64,000 bases of DNA, taken from Eumeta japonica. Its lineage: Eukaryota; Arthropoda; Insecta; Lepidoptera; Psychidae. The stretch spans positions 1 through 64,000 of the forward strand of contig BGZK01000219.1 of assembly GCA_005406025.1 (NCBI GenBank). Reading direction: 5' to 3'. The position numbers and the translations under genes are program-made. The notes beneath the pieces were generated by a model, which made no database searches, was not told where the DNA came from, and worked only from the letters and a program-made list of their open reading frames with translations. Positions within the stretch are counted from its first letter, which is position 1, and each line of letters starts with the position of its first letter. Of the stretch, positions 45,410 to 56,689 are shown one piece after another.

Positions 45410-46239
45410 GCTAAAATACATAAAAAATGAAAAAAATATTCAAGATTAGTACTTTATCGGGCTGAAATTTTTGACAATACATAAATCTTATTTTTTTATA
45501 TCGGATAATTGAAGAACTCGGATACATACTTATATGTTTGTATGTATCCGAGGTCTATGCTGGGATGGAATGGAATAGAAGTGCTAGTAGTCAATTTTAT
45601 TTCTGCAATCAGTACGCTAACAGGGCGAGTACGGTCCATTACAATCGGAGTTAAGGCAAAAGCGTAAGGAACTTCATTCCCGACGGGGATCGTCCGATCA
45701 CACACGTTTCATTTTATAATTACTTATGTTAGTGCTTATATTAGCTCGTTTTATTAATGCCCTACAGACGCACAAACTCGCATAATACAATTACTACACA
45801 TTGAGAAGGTCCAGTTTCAGGTCATTGACGATTGTTACCCCCAGTCCGGTGGCAATCTCTGAAACTTTGGTGCGACCAGCCCTTCATAGTCAGGAGAATG
45901 ACGGTTTATTAATCCCATGTCGAAGCCTACAAACGAAATGAATTATAAAAGACGTGGCCTACTATTAGCTACGAGGCACACATTCACTCAAATATAATAT
46001 GAAGTCAATTTTTTTTCCAGTCCTTATGCTTACAATTCTAGTACCTTATTTTTATTTCTAGTTACTTATTATAATACATTAGTTATATTTATTCTTCTTA
46101 ACTTATACATATATAATGTAAATATGTGTTTCTTATATCTAATTTGTCTATATTAAACTCCACATATGTTACCTCCCTAGGCGTATGAATTACTGTTTCA
46201 ATAATACCGTTTTACTTTTGTTACATTAATATGTATTGC

Positions 46240-46630
46240 TCTCTACACAACTCTATTCAAACTACTGCAACGCTCTACTACCGAGGCACGGAATTTCAGA
46301 AATTTCGTTCTTTATCCGTTTCTTCCAAGATTTCCAGGAAATGCCTCCTCTCAACCTGGACGCCAATTTCTAACTCGAGCGTCGCACACCCCCGTAGGAA
46401 CATATCACATTGCTCGAGGATATGCAGCACATTCTGGACCTTGGCGGGGTCACAGGGGCAATACAGTTAGTCCTTCAGCTTAAACCTAAACAAGTACTGT
46501 GCGAACCCGCTGTGTCCCGTGCTTGAACTTTCCCCGAGTGGAACCACTCAGGGAAAGAAGCATTTGGTGATCTCACTAGTGCTTCTCTTGGCGTATCGCT
46601 CCTGCTACTCCTCCAGGCTCGCTGCCCTGG
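46240..46630 (-). pseudogene. R1-type LINE C-terminal region, broken
   Basis: Minus-strand pieces match the C-terminal part of the same polyprotein: SPxC-type Cys followed by CDPAKVQNVLHILEQCDMFL (46,450-46,390) and a final RRHFLEILEE-like block near 46,330. Stops occur between the pieces. Confidence 0.65.
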
Positions 46631-47425
46631 TCACCTTTTTCGCGTACGACAGCGGAAACTTATCATACTCCGCTGTCGTCTTCTTGGTAAGGGCGGCGTG
46701 CCTTGCGAGCTCGTGCGCATGCTCGCTATTCCGACATGCACTTTGACCCAAAATAGGCGCAAAGCGTTGCCTTCCGCAATGATCTCGGAGATGTCGCGCC
46801 TCGCTTCATGAGCCAGATGGTGATAGGTTTTCGGGCCGGTCAACGCCTCCAAAGCTGACCTGGAGTCACTGAATACGTTGGCCAGCCCATCCTTACCCTT
46901 TTTCATGATCCGTATCGCTTTTTGCAGCGCGACCATCTCCGCCTGAAAGACCGTGCAGAAAGAATCGAGTCGGAGCGTCGAGTACCAAGCCTCCTCTCCG
47001 TCCCGCCATTCGGTCAGGGCCGCACCGACTTTGCTCTCTATGCGGCTGCCGTCAGTATAGATGTGCGGCCCGACTACTGCAAGACGGTTCAAGGTGTGGG
47101 AGCCTAGTTCCTTGACGCTCTCGAACCCGATCTCAGGCACGTACGCAGGGTTAGGCAAATCACCGAAATATACAGGCCTCTCGAGCTCTCGCTCGACAAA
47201 AGTGTCCCCCAGATCTGTTCCGCGCTTCAGCTCATATAGCCAGGCTGCTTCCTTCACTTTAGTATTGAGAGGAAGCAGCTTCGAGAGGATCAGCGCGGAA
47301 TGAAGGGAGACCGTACGATGAGCCTGGCATGCTTTTAGAGCGACACTGTGCTGTACAGCGTCCAGCATCTTTCGCACGCCGAGCTTCTTGGTCGCCGGTG
47401 TCCAAGCGCACGAGGCGTACATCAC
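46631..47425 (-). pseudogene. R1-type LINE thumb-connection and RNase H segment
   Basis: This 264-residue open frame is the best preserved part of the LINE. It starts MMYASCAWTPATKKLGVRK, has AHRTVSLHSALILSKLLPL, and then the RNase H domain with IYTDGSRIESKVGAAL (first Asp), FQAEMVALQKAI (Glu) and VFSDSRSALEAL (second Asp), ending near RLFWVKVHVGIA. The C-terminal end runs off-frame after VHVG. RNase H after RT is seen in I/R1-group LINEs. The missing upstream part and broken downstream part make it a pseudogene despite its length. Confidence 0.85.
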
Positions 47426-47429
47426 GATT

Positions 47430-48107
47430 CATTCTATTACAGATGTATATATATGGTCCTTACAATCTCGAGCCCAGACCCTACGTTGCCTTGGCCGATT
47501 GGGCTAGGCTTTTATAGATATTTATAGCCTTTTTAGAGGCTTTGGCGACATGAGGAATGAAGGTCAGCTTCCTATTTATGGTCAGAACGAGGAAGCGTAT
47601 TTTTCCAACTAAACTAATTTACTCGCTGTTCATGTGCAGAACCGGGTCGTCATATTTCAGCTTTTTGGTCAGAACTATTGAATTAGTTTTCGATGGCGCG
47701 AACCTTAGTTTATATCTGACTTCCCAGCAGTGCACGCGAGCTAGAGCACGATTGGTCTCCCCTCCTCGATCGACGAAGCCGACTGTCCAGAGAACATGAG
47801 GACCACATCGTCTGCGAACGCTTGAACGTATATGCCGAGTTCCCCGAGTTTTCGGAGTAAAAAGTCCAGGATGAGATTCCAAAAGGTATAGGACTGGCTA
47901 TAGAGCCATGTATACAACCCTTGGAAGTCCTCCTCCCGCACTGCCCCCCCCCCTCGCGTACTGAACAATCCCGGTTTCGCAAGTAACCATACCGTAGAGG
48001 TTTACTGGGCACTTATGAACGAGCAGCTGAATTTTCAATGCCGGCCACTACGCGTTGTCGAAGGCACCCTCTATGTCCAATGACACCATTAGAATGATCT
48101 TTTTGAG
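47430..48107 (-). pseudogene. R1-type reverse transcriptase domain, frameshifted
   Basis: First palm Asp is present in VSLDIEGAFDN. A middle piece reads WNLILDFLLRKLGELGIYVQ then AFADDVVLMFSG (47,890-47,800), with the catalytic ADD intact, followed in another frame by NRALARVHCWEVRYKLRFAP and KTNSIVLTKKLKYDDP. At least three frame changes occur, including one in a C-rich run at about 47,943-47,953. Target-primed reverse transcription would need this domain; it is inactive here. Confidence 0.85.
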
Positions 48108-48119
48108 AATGAACTATTA

Positions 48120-48920
48120 TAGACATATGTCATTAGACCATAGAGAGAAAAAAGATGGCATAGCAGAAAAGGAAAGAAAAAGAAAAAAAAGTAAATAAAA
48201 GCTTATAAGTGATATAATGACAAAAAAAAAATGAAAAATAAAATATAACGTGCATAATTTATTTAACTAGAGCCCTCCCAACCTAGCCTGAATGCCAGGT
48301 GAAGTATAAATCTAAGAACAAGTATACAAGGGCCGTTGTCGCCATGCTACAGGGGCGGAAAAAAAAATATGTAGTCAATGATTTTTTTGTGTTATCTAAC
48401 GAGATACGTAGTGCGCGCGGCCTGACACTTGCATAAAAAAAGCAATGTAAGTACAAAGCAGAAAATTATGTGCTTGTTTGATGATTTAATAAATATTAGT
48501 TAAATTGACCTTCTTAATTCAAAATTTTCAATTACAAGCCTGTGCGTTTATTAAAAATTAAGACTAAAATAATAAAAAAATATTTATTCCTTCCTTTTAA
48601 AATCAATATTTCATGTTTTTAATCCAACGACAAAAGTTCCAATAGCATTCTGTTTCGAATTATTAAGTATAACGAATTTTAATTAAACAATTCTTCGAGT
48701 ATAAAGCTGTTAGCGGTTTGAAATTAGCAAAGAATATTTTGTCTTTTGAGTTAGAGATTTATAGGCCTGTTGCACTTATTGCTGTCACAAATATAGAGTA
48801 TAGTTATAGTAACTGAATGTTGCATGGTTTATAAACCATAGTCGTATAAAAGAATACATCATGCCGGTATAAGGTACAGTCCAGACAGAATTACGGGCAC
48901 GATGATAAACGCTTTGCAAT
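48120..48920. other. No recognised gene
   Basis: A-rich and AT-rich spacer between the R1-like LINE and the 3' end of the stathmin-like gene. 48,270-48,365 is GC-richer and may be an unrecognised short repeat. Confidence 0.4.
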
Positions 48921-48941
48921 AAAATAAGCATTAATAAAATC

Positions 48942-48947
48942 TTTATT
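48942..48947 (-). terminator. Poly(A) signal of the stathmin-like gene
   Basis: AATAAA (CTAATAAAG) on the minus strand, 165 nt beyond the stop codon. Confidence 0.6.
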
Positions 48948-49111
48948 AGAATAGAAAACACTAAAACAGCTTATTATCAGCGCGTACTGAAATTTACAAA
49001 ACATCACTTTAGAAGCTACAAAATTTCTGAAAGGATGATATACATATATATTTTTAACCCTACTTAATTTTTTATCATTAAACCCTTCTTAAAATTATTG
49101 CATCCCTTTCA

Positions 49112-52100
49112 TCAGATATTTCGGTCACCCCAGGCGACCGGGTCGGCAGGGATTTTCAGGGTGTTGCTCGAACCGTGTTTATTTTCTGGCTCCATTAGCT
49201 CCTGAAAAAATATATACGGCGAAAATTTAATATTGAAGAGCACTTCTTAAATGATTTTAAAAAACACGTAGAATTCAATGCATTATCTGTAATGCAGTTA
49301 TTGCAGCTGCTACACTGCACTTCAAATATTTTGTATCTTCATATAGATTGGAGAAACGAAGAAAATCCCCTTTTTATGTCAGAAAAAAAAATTGGGGTCC
49401 CTCATTAGATTTATCCATACATACAATAAAACTGTAAAACCGATATTGAAAATATTGGCTAAAAATAGTTCTATAGTTAGGTGGTTTACAGCTTACGTGT
49501 TCAGAGTCGAGTCTGTCCATTTCGTGAAGGGATTTCATCATTTTTTGTGTTCGCTTCTGCGCGGACGCTGCGCGCTGCTGTAGGATCTGTGAAATATCGT
49601 TTAACTATATTTAGTTCTATAATACTTGTATTTCTATTCTATAAACTATAACTTTACAATCAAATGCAGTTCAAATACAATAATAAGCACCGGATAACAG
49701 CCGGCGCACAATCCAAAAAATGTGTGGATAACTGATTCAAATGGAACGCACCAGCGGTACCTAATCGAATTTTTCGTTACAGTAAAACTCGAAAATATTT
49801 GCCGGTGTTAAATTAGTCACCAAAAACATCACTTCAGTGTAAAATACAATCGGAGGTTGAAGAAGGAAGGGTTGGGAATGATATCCCATCATTCGCCGGC
49901 AATTAAGAGCGGCAAAGATTCATGCGTTGTACTGCACCTGACGTATTACGACCGTTTTTGTGCAGCACGTGGTTGTAGATTGCTGACGTCGTCGAGACCA
50001 GCAACAGAATCAAGATGATTACGTTTTTTCTTGTTTCACTTTCTAGTTATTTGCTGATAGGGGAACCGGACAGACACTCCTAATATTCGGATGTTGTTAA
50101 ATGTAACCTAGGGCCTTGACTGTTGTGCAAGGCTTGCGGCCATTCGATACAGACGATGATGTACTTGTGCCGTACTTCGTGCGTGCATGAGAAAATTTCG
50201 TTGCGACTTTGATAAAAGGAGAAATGTAGCTTATCACCTATCCGGACCAATTTCAAGTTTGTCGTAGGTATTGCCCTCACCACCTATCGGTACCGGAGTC
50301 AGAATCTCGCGTGTTTTTCATCTGGAAGAAGACGTTTGTCGGTTGCGATGAATTGCTATGTCTATAATGTGACAGGGGTCTTATGGGACTAACGCATCCG
50401 GGCGTAAAAAAGTCGGCCAGATCGTTATTTTCGCCAAGCGATGAACAATTTCCTTCATTATTTACAACTGTGGGTAATGAGACTATGACTTTCGTCTGCA
50501 AAATTTCCTACTATATAGAATTGTAAATTCTGTTTATTCCATTTTTACATCAATAAATTCATTCCGACTCAGCTTTAAATTGTGTACGCGACGGACGAAA
50601 CTAAGCAGAGTTGAAAGTATTTTTGTACGCAAATTTTATTTATCCTAAGTCGGGACAAAAATAATTATTTTCGTAAATCATTGAATTAAGTTCTTTTGAA
50701 GTGAATTCAGTAAGCGTTATTCGAGTAATTTGTTCTTTTGTACATCAATCGGCTTTATCCAACACTCACAAAAAATATTAAAAACAATTCTATAATAACG
50801 AACGTGAAGTTAAGACCTTCTTATACTTAGTTCCAGGTATTAACTTTCATTTAATACAAATATTTTAATGTAAAATATAATATAATTTCTCAAATAGTTG
50901 TCGGAAACGACAATTAAGCAGTTGATTTCAAAAATTTACATAATTAAAAAAAGCAATGAAGTATGAAGTGAATGGAAGTTACCAGAAATGTCAAGAATTT
51001 GTTTATTCAAAAATAAATAATAGGAAAAATATTCAAGAGTATTTATCGATTTCTAATCATATATATATATATAGATATAGGGAAGAAGAGATTTTATTAA
51101 AGTTTTAATTACAATTTATTCCTTAATAATAAATCGAATTAATACACTCTTAATATACTGATAATAATATTCTAGGATATAATATTTGAACTACATAAAC
51201 ACATTGGCCGACAAATCGACTTAGCTAAAAGACATAAATAAATAAAAAAATAGAAAGAAATACATGATTTTTTAAATTTCTTTAAAATTTGAATGAGATT
51301 GTTCATTGGCAAATATATATTTGTACAAATAAATGCAAACAGGTCTTGTAAAATAATATTTATTAAATTTTTGCACCCACTGTTAAAAATGAAAAATCGC
51401 ACAAGTTGTAGGTAGCACATATATACTTTTGAAATTCTCAATTCACGAAGTTTTTTGATGTGATTTTGAGAGTTTACAAGATATTATTAATTGGTGTAGA
51501 TATCCCATTGCGTACGGTGATATTTCACGGAAATTCATTATTAGACGCCTGCCTGAAACATGCAGCAGCATGCAACATGCCACCCGCCGCTGAACCTCGA
51601 ATCTCTTCTTCCACTGTGAATCGTCAACGAAGGAATTAAATATTGATTCAAGAAGATTTACTGATATCTAACAAATAAAAAAATGTTCATTTTTCATTTA
51701 TCTTAATTATTTATTTAACTGAATATTCAGTGTGTTGGAAGAACAGATTCGAAGATCGGCGGTGGATTGCCTGCTGTATGATACTGCATGCCGCACGCAA
51801 GCCTCTTATTGGTGTGGACTATAATTAAAAATTATTATAATTTTATTAACGCAAACATTATTCACTTACTTAAAAGTCAAAAGATAGCCTTTGGCGAGTT
51901 TAATAACTCCATACATTATTTTTTTACAAAAAAAATTCCTTTTTTTTTGAAGTGACATATTTTATCGGCCATTTATCCCATCAGAATATGATAATTTGCT
52001 AAACAACATACCATTTGCCTCCTGATTTCAGCTTCGGCGAGTTTCTCCTGTATGTCGGGCAAGGTGATGTCGGCCTGGGGCGGCTGCAGCTGCCAGGTCT

Positions 52101-52151
52101 GCACTGCGCGCCGCCCGCCCAACTCCTCCACCGGGATATCGAACGCGATGG
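49112..52151 (-). CDS. Stathmin-like coiled-coil protein, last three coding exons
   Basis: Exons: 52,151-52,012 (140 nt), 49,586-49,497 (90 nt) and 49,201-49,112 (90 nt, ending TGA). Borders are TTTGCAG/GTATGT, TTTCACAG/GTAAGC and TTTTTTCAG; phases agree (1, 0, 0), giving 106 C-terminal residues. The first exon reads (A)IAFDIPVEEL..., a Pro/Gln-rich link, then ITLPDIQEKLAEAEIRRQM. The second is ILQQRAASAQKRTQKMMKSL then HEMDRLDSEH. The third begins ELMEPENKHGSSNTLKIP and ends VAWGDRNI. The 'DIQEKLxEAExRRQ' helix followed by a charged helix resembles the regulatory-to-helical transition of stathmin-family proteins, which bind tubulin; family and function are inferred, gene structure is seen. 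Upstream coding exons, including the start, were not found in the window. The large intron contains a MITE-like element. Confidence 0.75.
50080..50505 (-). other. Unrecognised open frames inside the intron
   Basis: Two consecutive minus-strand frames (50,501-50,277 and 50,283-50,080) overlap by 7 bases in different frames and together span 0.42 kb with higher G+C than their surroundings. The first reads FTPGCVSPIRPLSHYR and the second IPTTNLKLVRIGDKLHFSFY. I recognise no family. They may be a decayed repeat or an alternative exon; splice sites were not evident. Confidence 0.2.
51540..51820. mobile_element. MITE-like inverted-repeat element in the stathmin-like intron
   Basis: CATGCAGCAGCATGCAACAT followed by CACCCGCCGCTGAACCTCGA ATCTCTTCTTCCAC (about 51,560-51,620) is matched, inverted, by the segment at about 51,735-51,800 (on the minus strand CATGCAGTATCATACAGCAG, then CACCGCCGATCTTCGAATCT GTTCTTCCAACAC). 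The outer ends are GCCTGCC and, inverted, GCGTGCGG. About 280 bp, non-coding. Confidence 0.65.
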
Positions 52152-52159
52152 CTGCAAAC

Positions 52160-53440
52160 GACAACGACCAAGGGTACATGAAGACGTCTTGGGGATTGGA
52201 GTAGTGTTTGTTATTGTTCGAATGGGAGATAGAAGCTTATAAAGAATTAGCGTGATACTGTATAATTTGCTCTTTTAGAACAAAATTAAATATTCAGAAC
52301 GATGATGCTGCATTTATATTGTGAAAAGTGGCAAAAATTTTTAAAATCTACTAATTTTTTGTTCATGCTAAAACTATTCATTTTGTTATTGAAGACTGCA
52401 AAATAAAAATAATTTTGAATCAACTATCTCTATCTACTTTCTACTTTTCAATATATGTAATTAAATATAAACTTCACGGAAATAAATAGATTGTAGTTAT
52501 CTTTTAGTAGAAGCATCCCACGAATATAAGACTGTAAACTAAAGTGTCCCATCTTTTCTCATAGATACAATATGAAATATAATTTTCACGAAGTCGTTTG
52601 GACAACTCACCTGTGCACTTAATATTTAATTAACCTAAATATTTGTTGGAACGATTACGCGGCTTTGATACTCGATCGAGTATTAAAGTAATAATAGTCA
52701 CAAACAACAGCCGGAGATGTAATTCGATCAAGATTTAAAATTGTGATGCTTTTGGGAATTCTTTACCGTGGTCTATTACTGAACTTATGAAGTATGTCCG
52801 TCTTATATTTAAAAGGACGTATCGTTTGAACTCTTAATATCCAGATGAAATCTTTACAAAATATGTGTCATTATGATCAATATTTTTACAAATAATTTCA
52901 AATCTATAAGCTAAAATTATAGGACTATTTTTTTTGTTTTCATTTATCGTAAAAACGGTAACAAAAACAATCGTCCAAGTTGGGGGATTAAAAGGCACAC
53001 TCTAAAGTTACACAATCAATAATTGAAGCCGACAAAGTACCGGTCAAATCCCGAACTGACTGAAAAACATACATATATCTTATGATAGATGTATTACATA
53101 TCTTTTCGTAAATGTATGACATAAATATTTTGTGTTGTCTGCTTTTAATATGAGATTCTCGATGCACAATTCCGACTCACACTCGGTACAAATTTGTTAT
53201 TTTACAACTTCGTTATAAGTTTCTAATATTAGGCTCGGATTGAAGTAGAGCGAGAAATACGAACGATACGTACTTGTAACACAATAAATAAATTGTTAAC
53301 AGTATAACGATAGAAAAATGTCGTCTTAATAACTAAATAACAGCGTCATTACAAACAATATTGAAAAACCATTTAAGTAACGAAACATAAATATTCGCAC
53401 AAGGAATCTTATTATTTCGATAAAAGTTCTAACGAGTCGT
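52160..53440. other. No recognised feature
   Basis: AT-rich; presumably intron or upstream sequence of the stathmin-like gene. Confidence 0.4.
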
Positions 53441-53665
53441 GATCGAATACCCCCTTTTCGACGATCGAAGGCTGTAGAAAAAAACCGGCGGGAAAAAAAA
53501 CTGATCCGGTATTTTAAAAGTCCACGCCTTTTAAGGACCATCGAGTCCCTTTTCAGCGGCGAAAAGAGACCGGAACACGGAAAGCGCTTTCCTGAAGTTT
53601 CTCTCGTTTAAGAGAAAAATCCCTTCAAACGGCCGCAGCCGCGCGCATTCGACGCGTATACAGGA
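53440..53665. other. GC-richer island near a candidate promoter
   Basis: Contains AAACCGGCGGGAAAAAAAAC, TTTTCAGCGGCGAAAAGAGA and CGGCCGCAGCCGCGCGC. No plausible long coding frame. With the TATA box at 53,925 it may be part of a promoter region. Confidence 0.3.
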
Positions 53666-53739
53666 ATGTTCTAAAATGGGTGTCATTTTTAAACACCGTA
53701 AAATGAATTCTTACAATTTGTATAATTTTATAATAATTT

Positions 53740-53850
53740 GCTGCATGTTCAAAGATGACTGGCAACACTGCCGCCGAAGGACGCGCAAGTGTTTTTGTAT
53801 TGCTGTTCAAATATTAATATTAATTTTACATAATTAGCCATTATTGTTAG
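53740..53850 (+). repeat. Short repeat 'TTGCTGCATGTTCAAA...TTTTGTATTGCT', first copy
   Basis: TTGCTGCATGTTCAAA recurs exactly at about 59,866. The TTTTGTATTGCTGTTCAAATATTAATAT end is matched by TTTTGTATTGCTATTTTAAA TATAAATAT near 60,325. Three partial copies in the window indicate a small interspersed repeat family of unknown class. Confidence 0.45.
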
Positions 53851-53924
53851 CAAAATAGTGAAATAAGATTGGTTAATGAACAAAAAACATACATTGTAAC
53901 TATTTCTCACTGCACATTACATAG

Positions 53925-53932
53925 TATAAAAG
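53925..53932 (+). promoter_or_regulatory. Candidate TATA box, plus strand
   Basis: TATAAAAG followed by GC-rich DNA with a possible start near 53,955 (GAGCATACAGG). About 80 bp further on is ATG at 54,033. Confidence 0.4.
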
Positions 53933-54032
53933 TGCTGCGCGCGAGCATACAGGCGGCCGCGACGCCATTTGTTGTGTTTGGGTTGTTTCCTTTGATTTGT
54001 AAATCTGTGTTGTGCTCAAACGCACGTCGTCG

Positions 54033-54049
54033 ATGTCAAGGAAATCCCG
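54033..54049 (+). other. Possible first coding exon
   Basis: ATGTCAAGGAAATCCCG (codes MSRKS plus two bases) runs straight into the consensus donor GTGAGA at 54,050. Unspliced, the frame would end at once in TGA. No partner exon was found downstream, so this rests only on promoter, ATG and donor spacing. Confidence 0.25.
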
Positions 54050-54734
54050 GTGAGATCGCTCCATTTATATCTACATTGCATGAATATAACAACTAGACAA
54101 ACTACACTTCAAAGCGTTCAATAATCACTAACAACTAAGTATACCACATTCAAAAGTAATGACCAAGTGTATAATAAACGGGTTATTCAACATTCTAGAT
54201 ATATTCTCGCTATACCATTCTTTAATCACAAAAACTATTCAGGTATGTAGCCCTGTATTCTGAGTTGTATATAAGTCACTCTTGAAATAAAGACAATACA
54301 AACTAATATTAAACATAGATCAAAAGGACAATTATTGCATTGTTTTTACTGTATCAAAATCGAGACCTAAATAAAATTTAATTTTTAAGCAAAATCTTCA
54401 TCGAAATACTCATATACTTAACTACAATTCACAACACAACAAGGGCTAAAATACAAAACACAATATACTTATACCAATTTAGGATATCATACGAATATAG
54501 ATCTGTCTCTATTGAAGTATTGATAATTTAAGAGAACCGATACACTAAAACCGATGAAACAGGAATAATAAAACAATATTATTATTATATTATTATTAGC
54601 ATATTCTATAAGCTGTGACAAGCTACTAGACTAACAATAATCACACATGGAGGGAAGAAAGACCATTACAAAAAGAATAAATTCACAACGCCTTTTTATC
54701 TTAATCTAAATACGAACCTGGGCACCAAATATAA

Positions 54735-54762
54735 TAATAAAAAAAAAAAAAAAAAAAAAAAT
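54735..54762 (+). repeat. Poly(A) run
   Basis: A run of A's interrupted only near its start, possibly a retroposon tail; no body recognised upstream. Confidence 0.6.
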
Positions 54763-54839
54763 TGATATTCTCTAGATCAGATTTTTCTTTTATAGATCAT
54801 TTTCATGTAGAGCCTGATCGGCCTGAACTAAGGAGTAAA

Positions 54840-55900
54840 TGCATATAATCTTTTAATACACATTAACAGTGAGTGCCTATAAATATAGGTTTGTATATAC
54901 ATGTGTTTGTGTGTACGTATGTTGTGTGTTTGTGTATGCAAGCGTGTGTGTGTGTATGTATGTACATAGAATACAATAAAAATACTGAATGTACCATCAC
55001 ATTCTAAACAGTAATAGATTTAGGCTAATATGTAATGAATACTAAGCAAAGATATGATTAAGCTGTATGAAAATGTGTAAACTCATGCATACCATTAATT
55101 TAATTATAAACATATTATAAATTTATTGTTTATCACATACACTCATTACTCATTGACACTGTTGGGTGTCTGTAAATACATAGTGTTTACACCTTCATAT
55201 ACTGTATACACATAAAATACTATATACACCGTCATATACTAAGAAGCAATAGATTTAGGTTAATACTACATAATAAATACTAAAGAATAAATGTATTATT
55301 TGACTAAACTAAGAAAAAAAAAAAGTGTGTAAATGTATGCATGCCTTTGGTTTGATTATAAACATGCACATTGATTGCTTATCATATACACTCCCACTCA
55401 TTACTTATTAATACTCATTATTGAGAATTTCATATAAAAGTCTATACTGTCACAAAACATAGAACACGACAGACATACTGAGTGTACCATTATAAAGGGT
55501 CATAGATAAAGAATCCCTATAATTCTTAGGCTAATATTAAGAATGAACATTAAGAAGTAAGTATAGTTTTATTAAGTAAGAAAATAAAAAGCATATAAAT
55601 ACATATATATGCCTTTAATCTAATTATAATCGTGCACATTTATTGCCTATTGACAATGAGTACCTAGGATTGTTACATAAATCAAAATATATTACAGATA
55701 CAGAACATACTTTCATAAATCAAAACAGTCACAAATAATTAAACATCATATCCTTAAGTTAACATTACACAGTGATCACTAAAGGACTCCAATAAAGTTT
55801 AGTATTACATTATTAAGCTTTTAATGCAAATCGATTAATATTTTAACTTCCTGTAACTGTTAATTGTATAGGAGTTGAAATTAGAAGGTATAGTACTATC
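54840..55900 (+). repeat. Diverged AT-rich tandem array, unit about 230-275 bp
   Basis: Three to four units share the same order of landmarks: TGTACCAT..., then TAGATTTAGGCTAATA, then GAATACTAA, a CATGCATACC/CATGCATGCC block, TTTAATTATAAACAT, and TTATCACATACACTCA(TT). Anchors of the TTAGGCTAATA block are at about 55,015, 55,247 and 55,525, with a weaker unit from 55,750. 54,895-54,965 includes a TG-rich microsatellite. Not coding. Confidence 0.6.
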
Positions 55901-56680
55901 TTACTGAGCTATGACAAATTACTGGTAGTATAAACATTAGAATACCATTGTTAACCAACACAGAATGGAATAAAGCTAATAATTACATATATTATTATGT
56001 GATACAAATACCTTAAACTAGTATTAGTAATTTTAAATTACTAATACTGAGGACCACGTAACAAAATAAATAAATGAATAATAGAAAAAAATACTATATA
56101 TCAGTAAATACATTACTATTCACTAAACTTTGCACATGGACTGGTAATAATACCTACAAAAATGTTATATCATCAAAGGATTAGGAGGTCAATAATAGGT
56201 ATTGTTATCTGATGGAATATTTGTGAATTCATTCATAGTATAGCACAATCATTATATATAATATACTAATTAGTGAGGTAACTCTTGTGCTAGGATTATT
56301 AAACACTATAGGATATACATTACTGTATAATTAAACCACCATAAATTGAATGATAACATTCTTTTGATAATGTTATTAACCACAAGAACCTGACTAGTCA
56401 ATAAGTAGGTATATTATGTAACAAGACTGCTTTGAATTGATTAGTAGCACTATTCTTAGGTTAATAGTTTATATTATTATAAGGTAATGCACAGCTACTT
56501 AATGTACTAATACATAAATAAATTATTACTGTTGCTCTCATAAATTTCATTATCTGAGAGCTGTTACAAATTTCACTATCAAGTAGGAAGAGTACATGTC
56601 ATCAAATAAAAGGTGGCGGTCACTGTCTTTGCAGGGAACACATCATATAAATCAATTATTTGAGTTAACATTGGATTACA
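55901..56680. other. No recognised feature
   Basis: AT-rich spacer between two diverged tandem arrays; it may be more decayed repeat units that I cannot align by eye. Confidence 0.35.
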
Positions 56681-56689
56681 AAATGATTA

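Larger units (their letters stand above)
39050..45480. other. AT-rich non-coding stretch
   Basis: Apart from a weak promoter candidate (40.2 kb), a small inverted-repeat element (41.2 kb), two repeat copies (42.0 and 44.9 kb) and a palindrome (45.4 kb), I see no coding sequence or recognisable element. Confidence 0.5.
45490..48110 (-). mobile_element. R1-type LINE with RNase H, 5'-truncated
   Basis: Reading leftwards: RT begins at about 48,107 (KKIILMVSLDIEGAFDNA), RT palm and thumb to about 47,430, RNase H 47,100-46,640, C-terminal region to about 46,240, then a long 3' UTR. The UTR holds the GTCCAGTTTCAGGTCATTGA block (45,809-45,828) and, on the minus strand, CGATCCCCGTCGGGAATGAA near 45,680. 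I recognise this layout and UTR from a very common moth LINE. 5' endonuclease and gag-like ORF1 are absent, as in a usual 5'-truncated insertion. Frames at 45,496-45,705 are UTR, not protein. Confidence 0.9.

Noticed and set aside
45496..45705. 69-residue minus-strand frame
   Set aside because: It is in the 3' UTR of the R1-like LINE.
52015..52242. 75-residue plus-strand frame opposite the stathmin-like exon
   Set aside because: Antisense shadow; the splice sites and phases support the minus strand.
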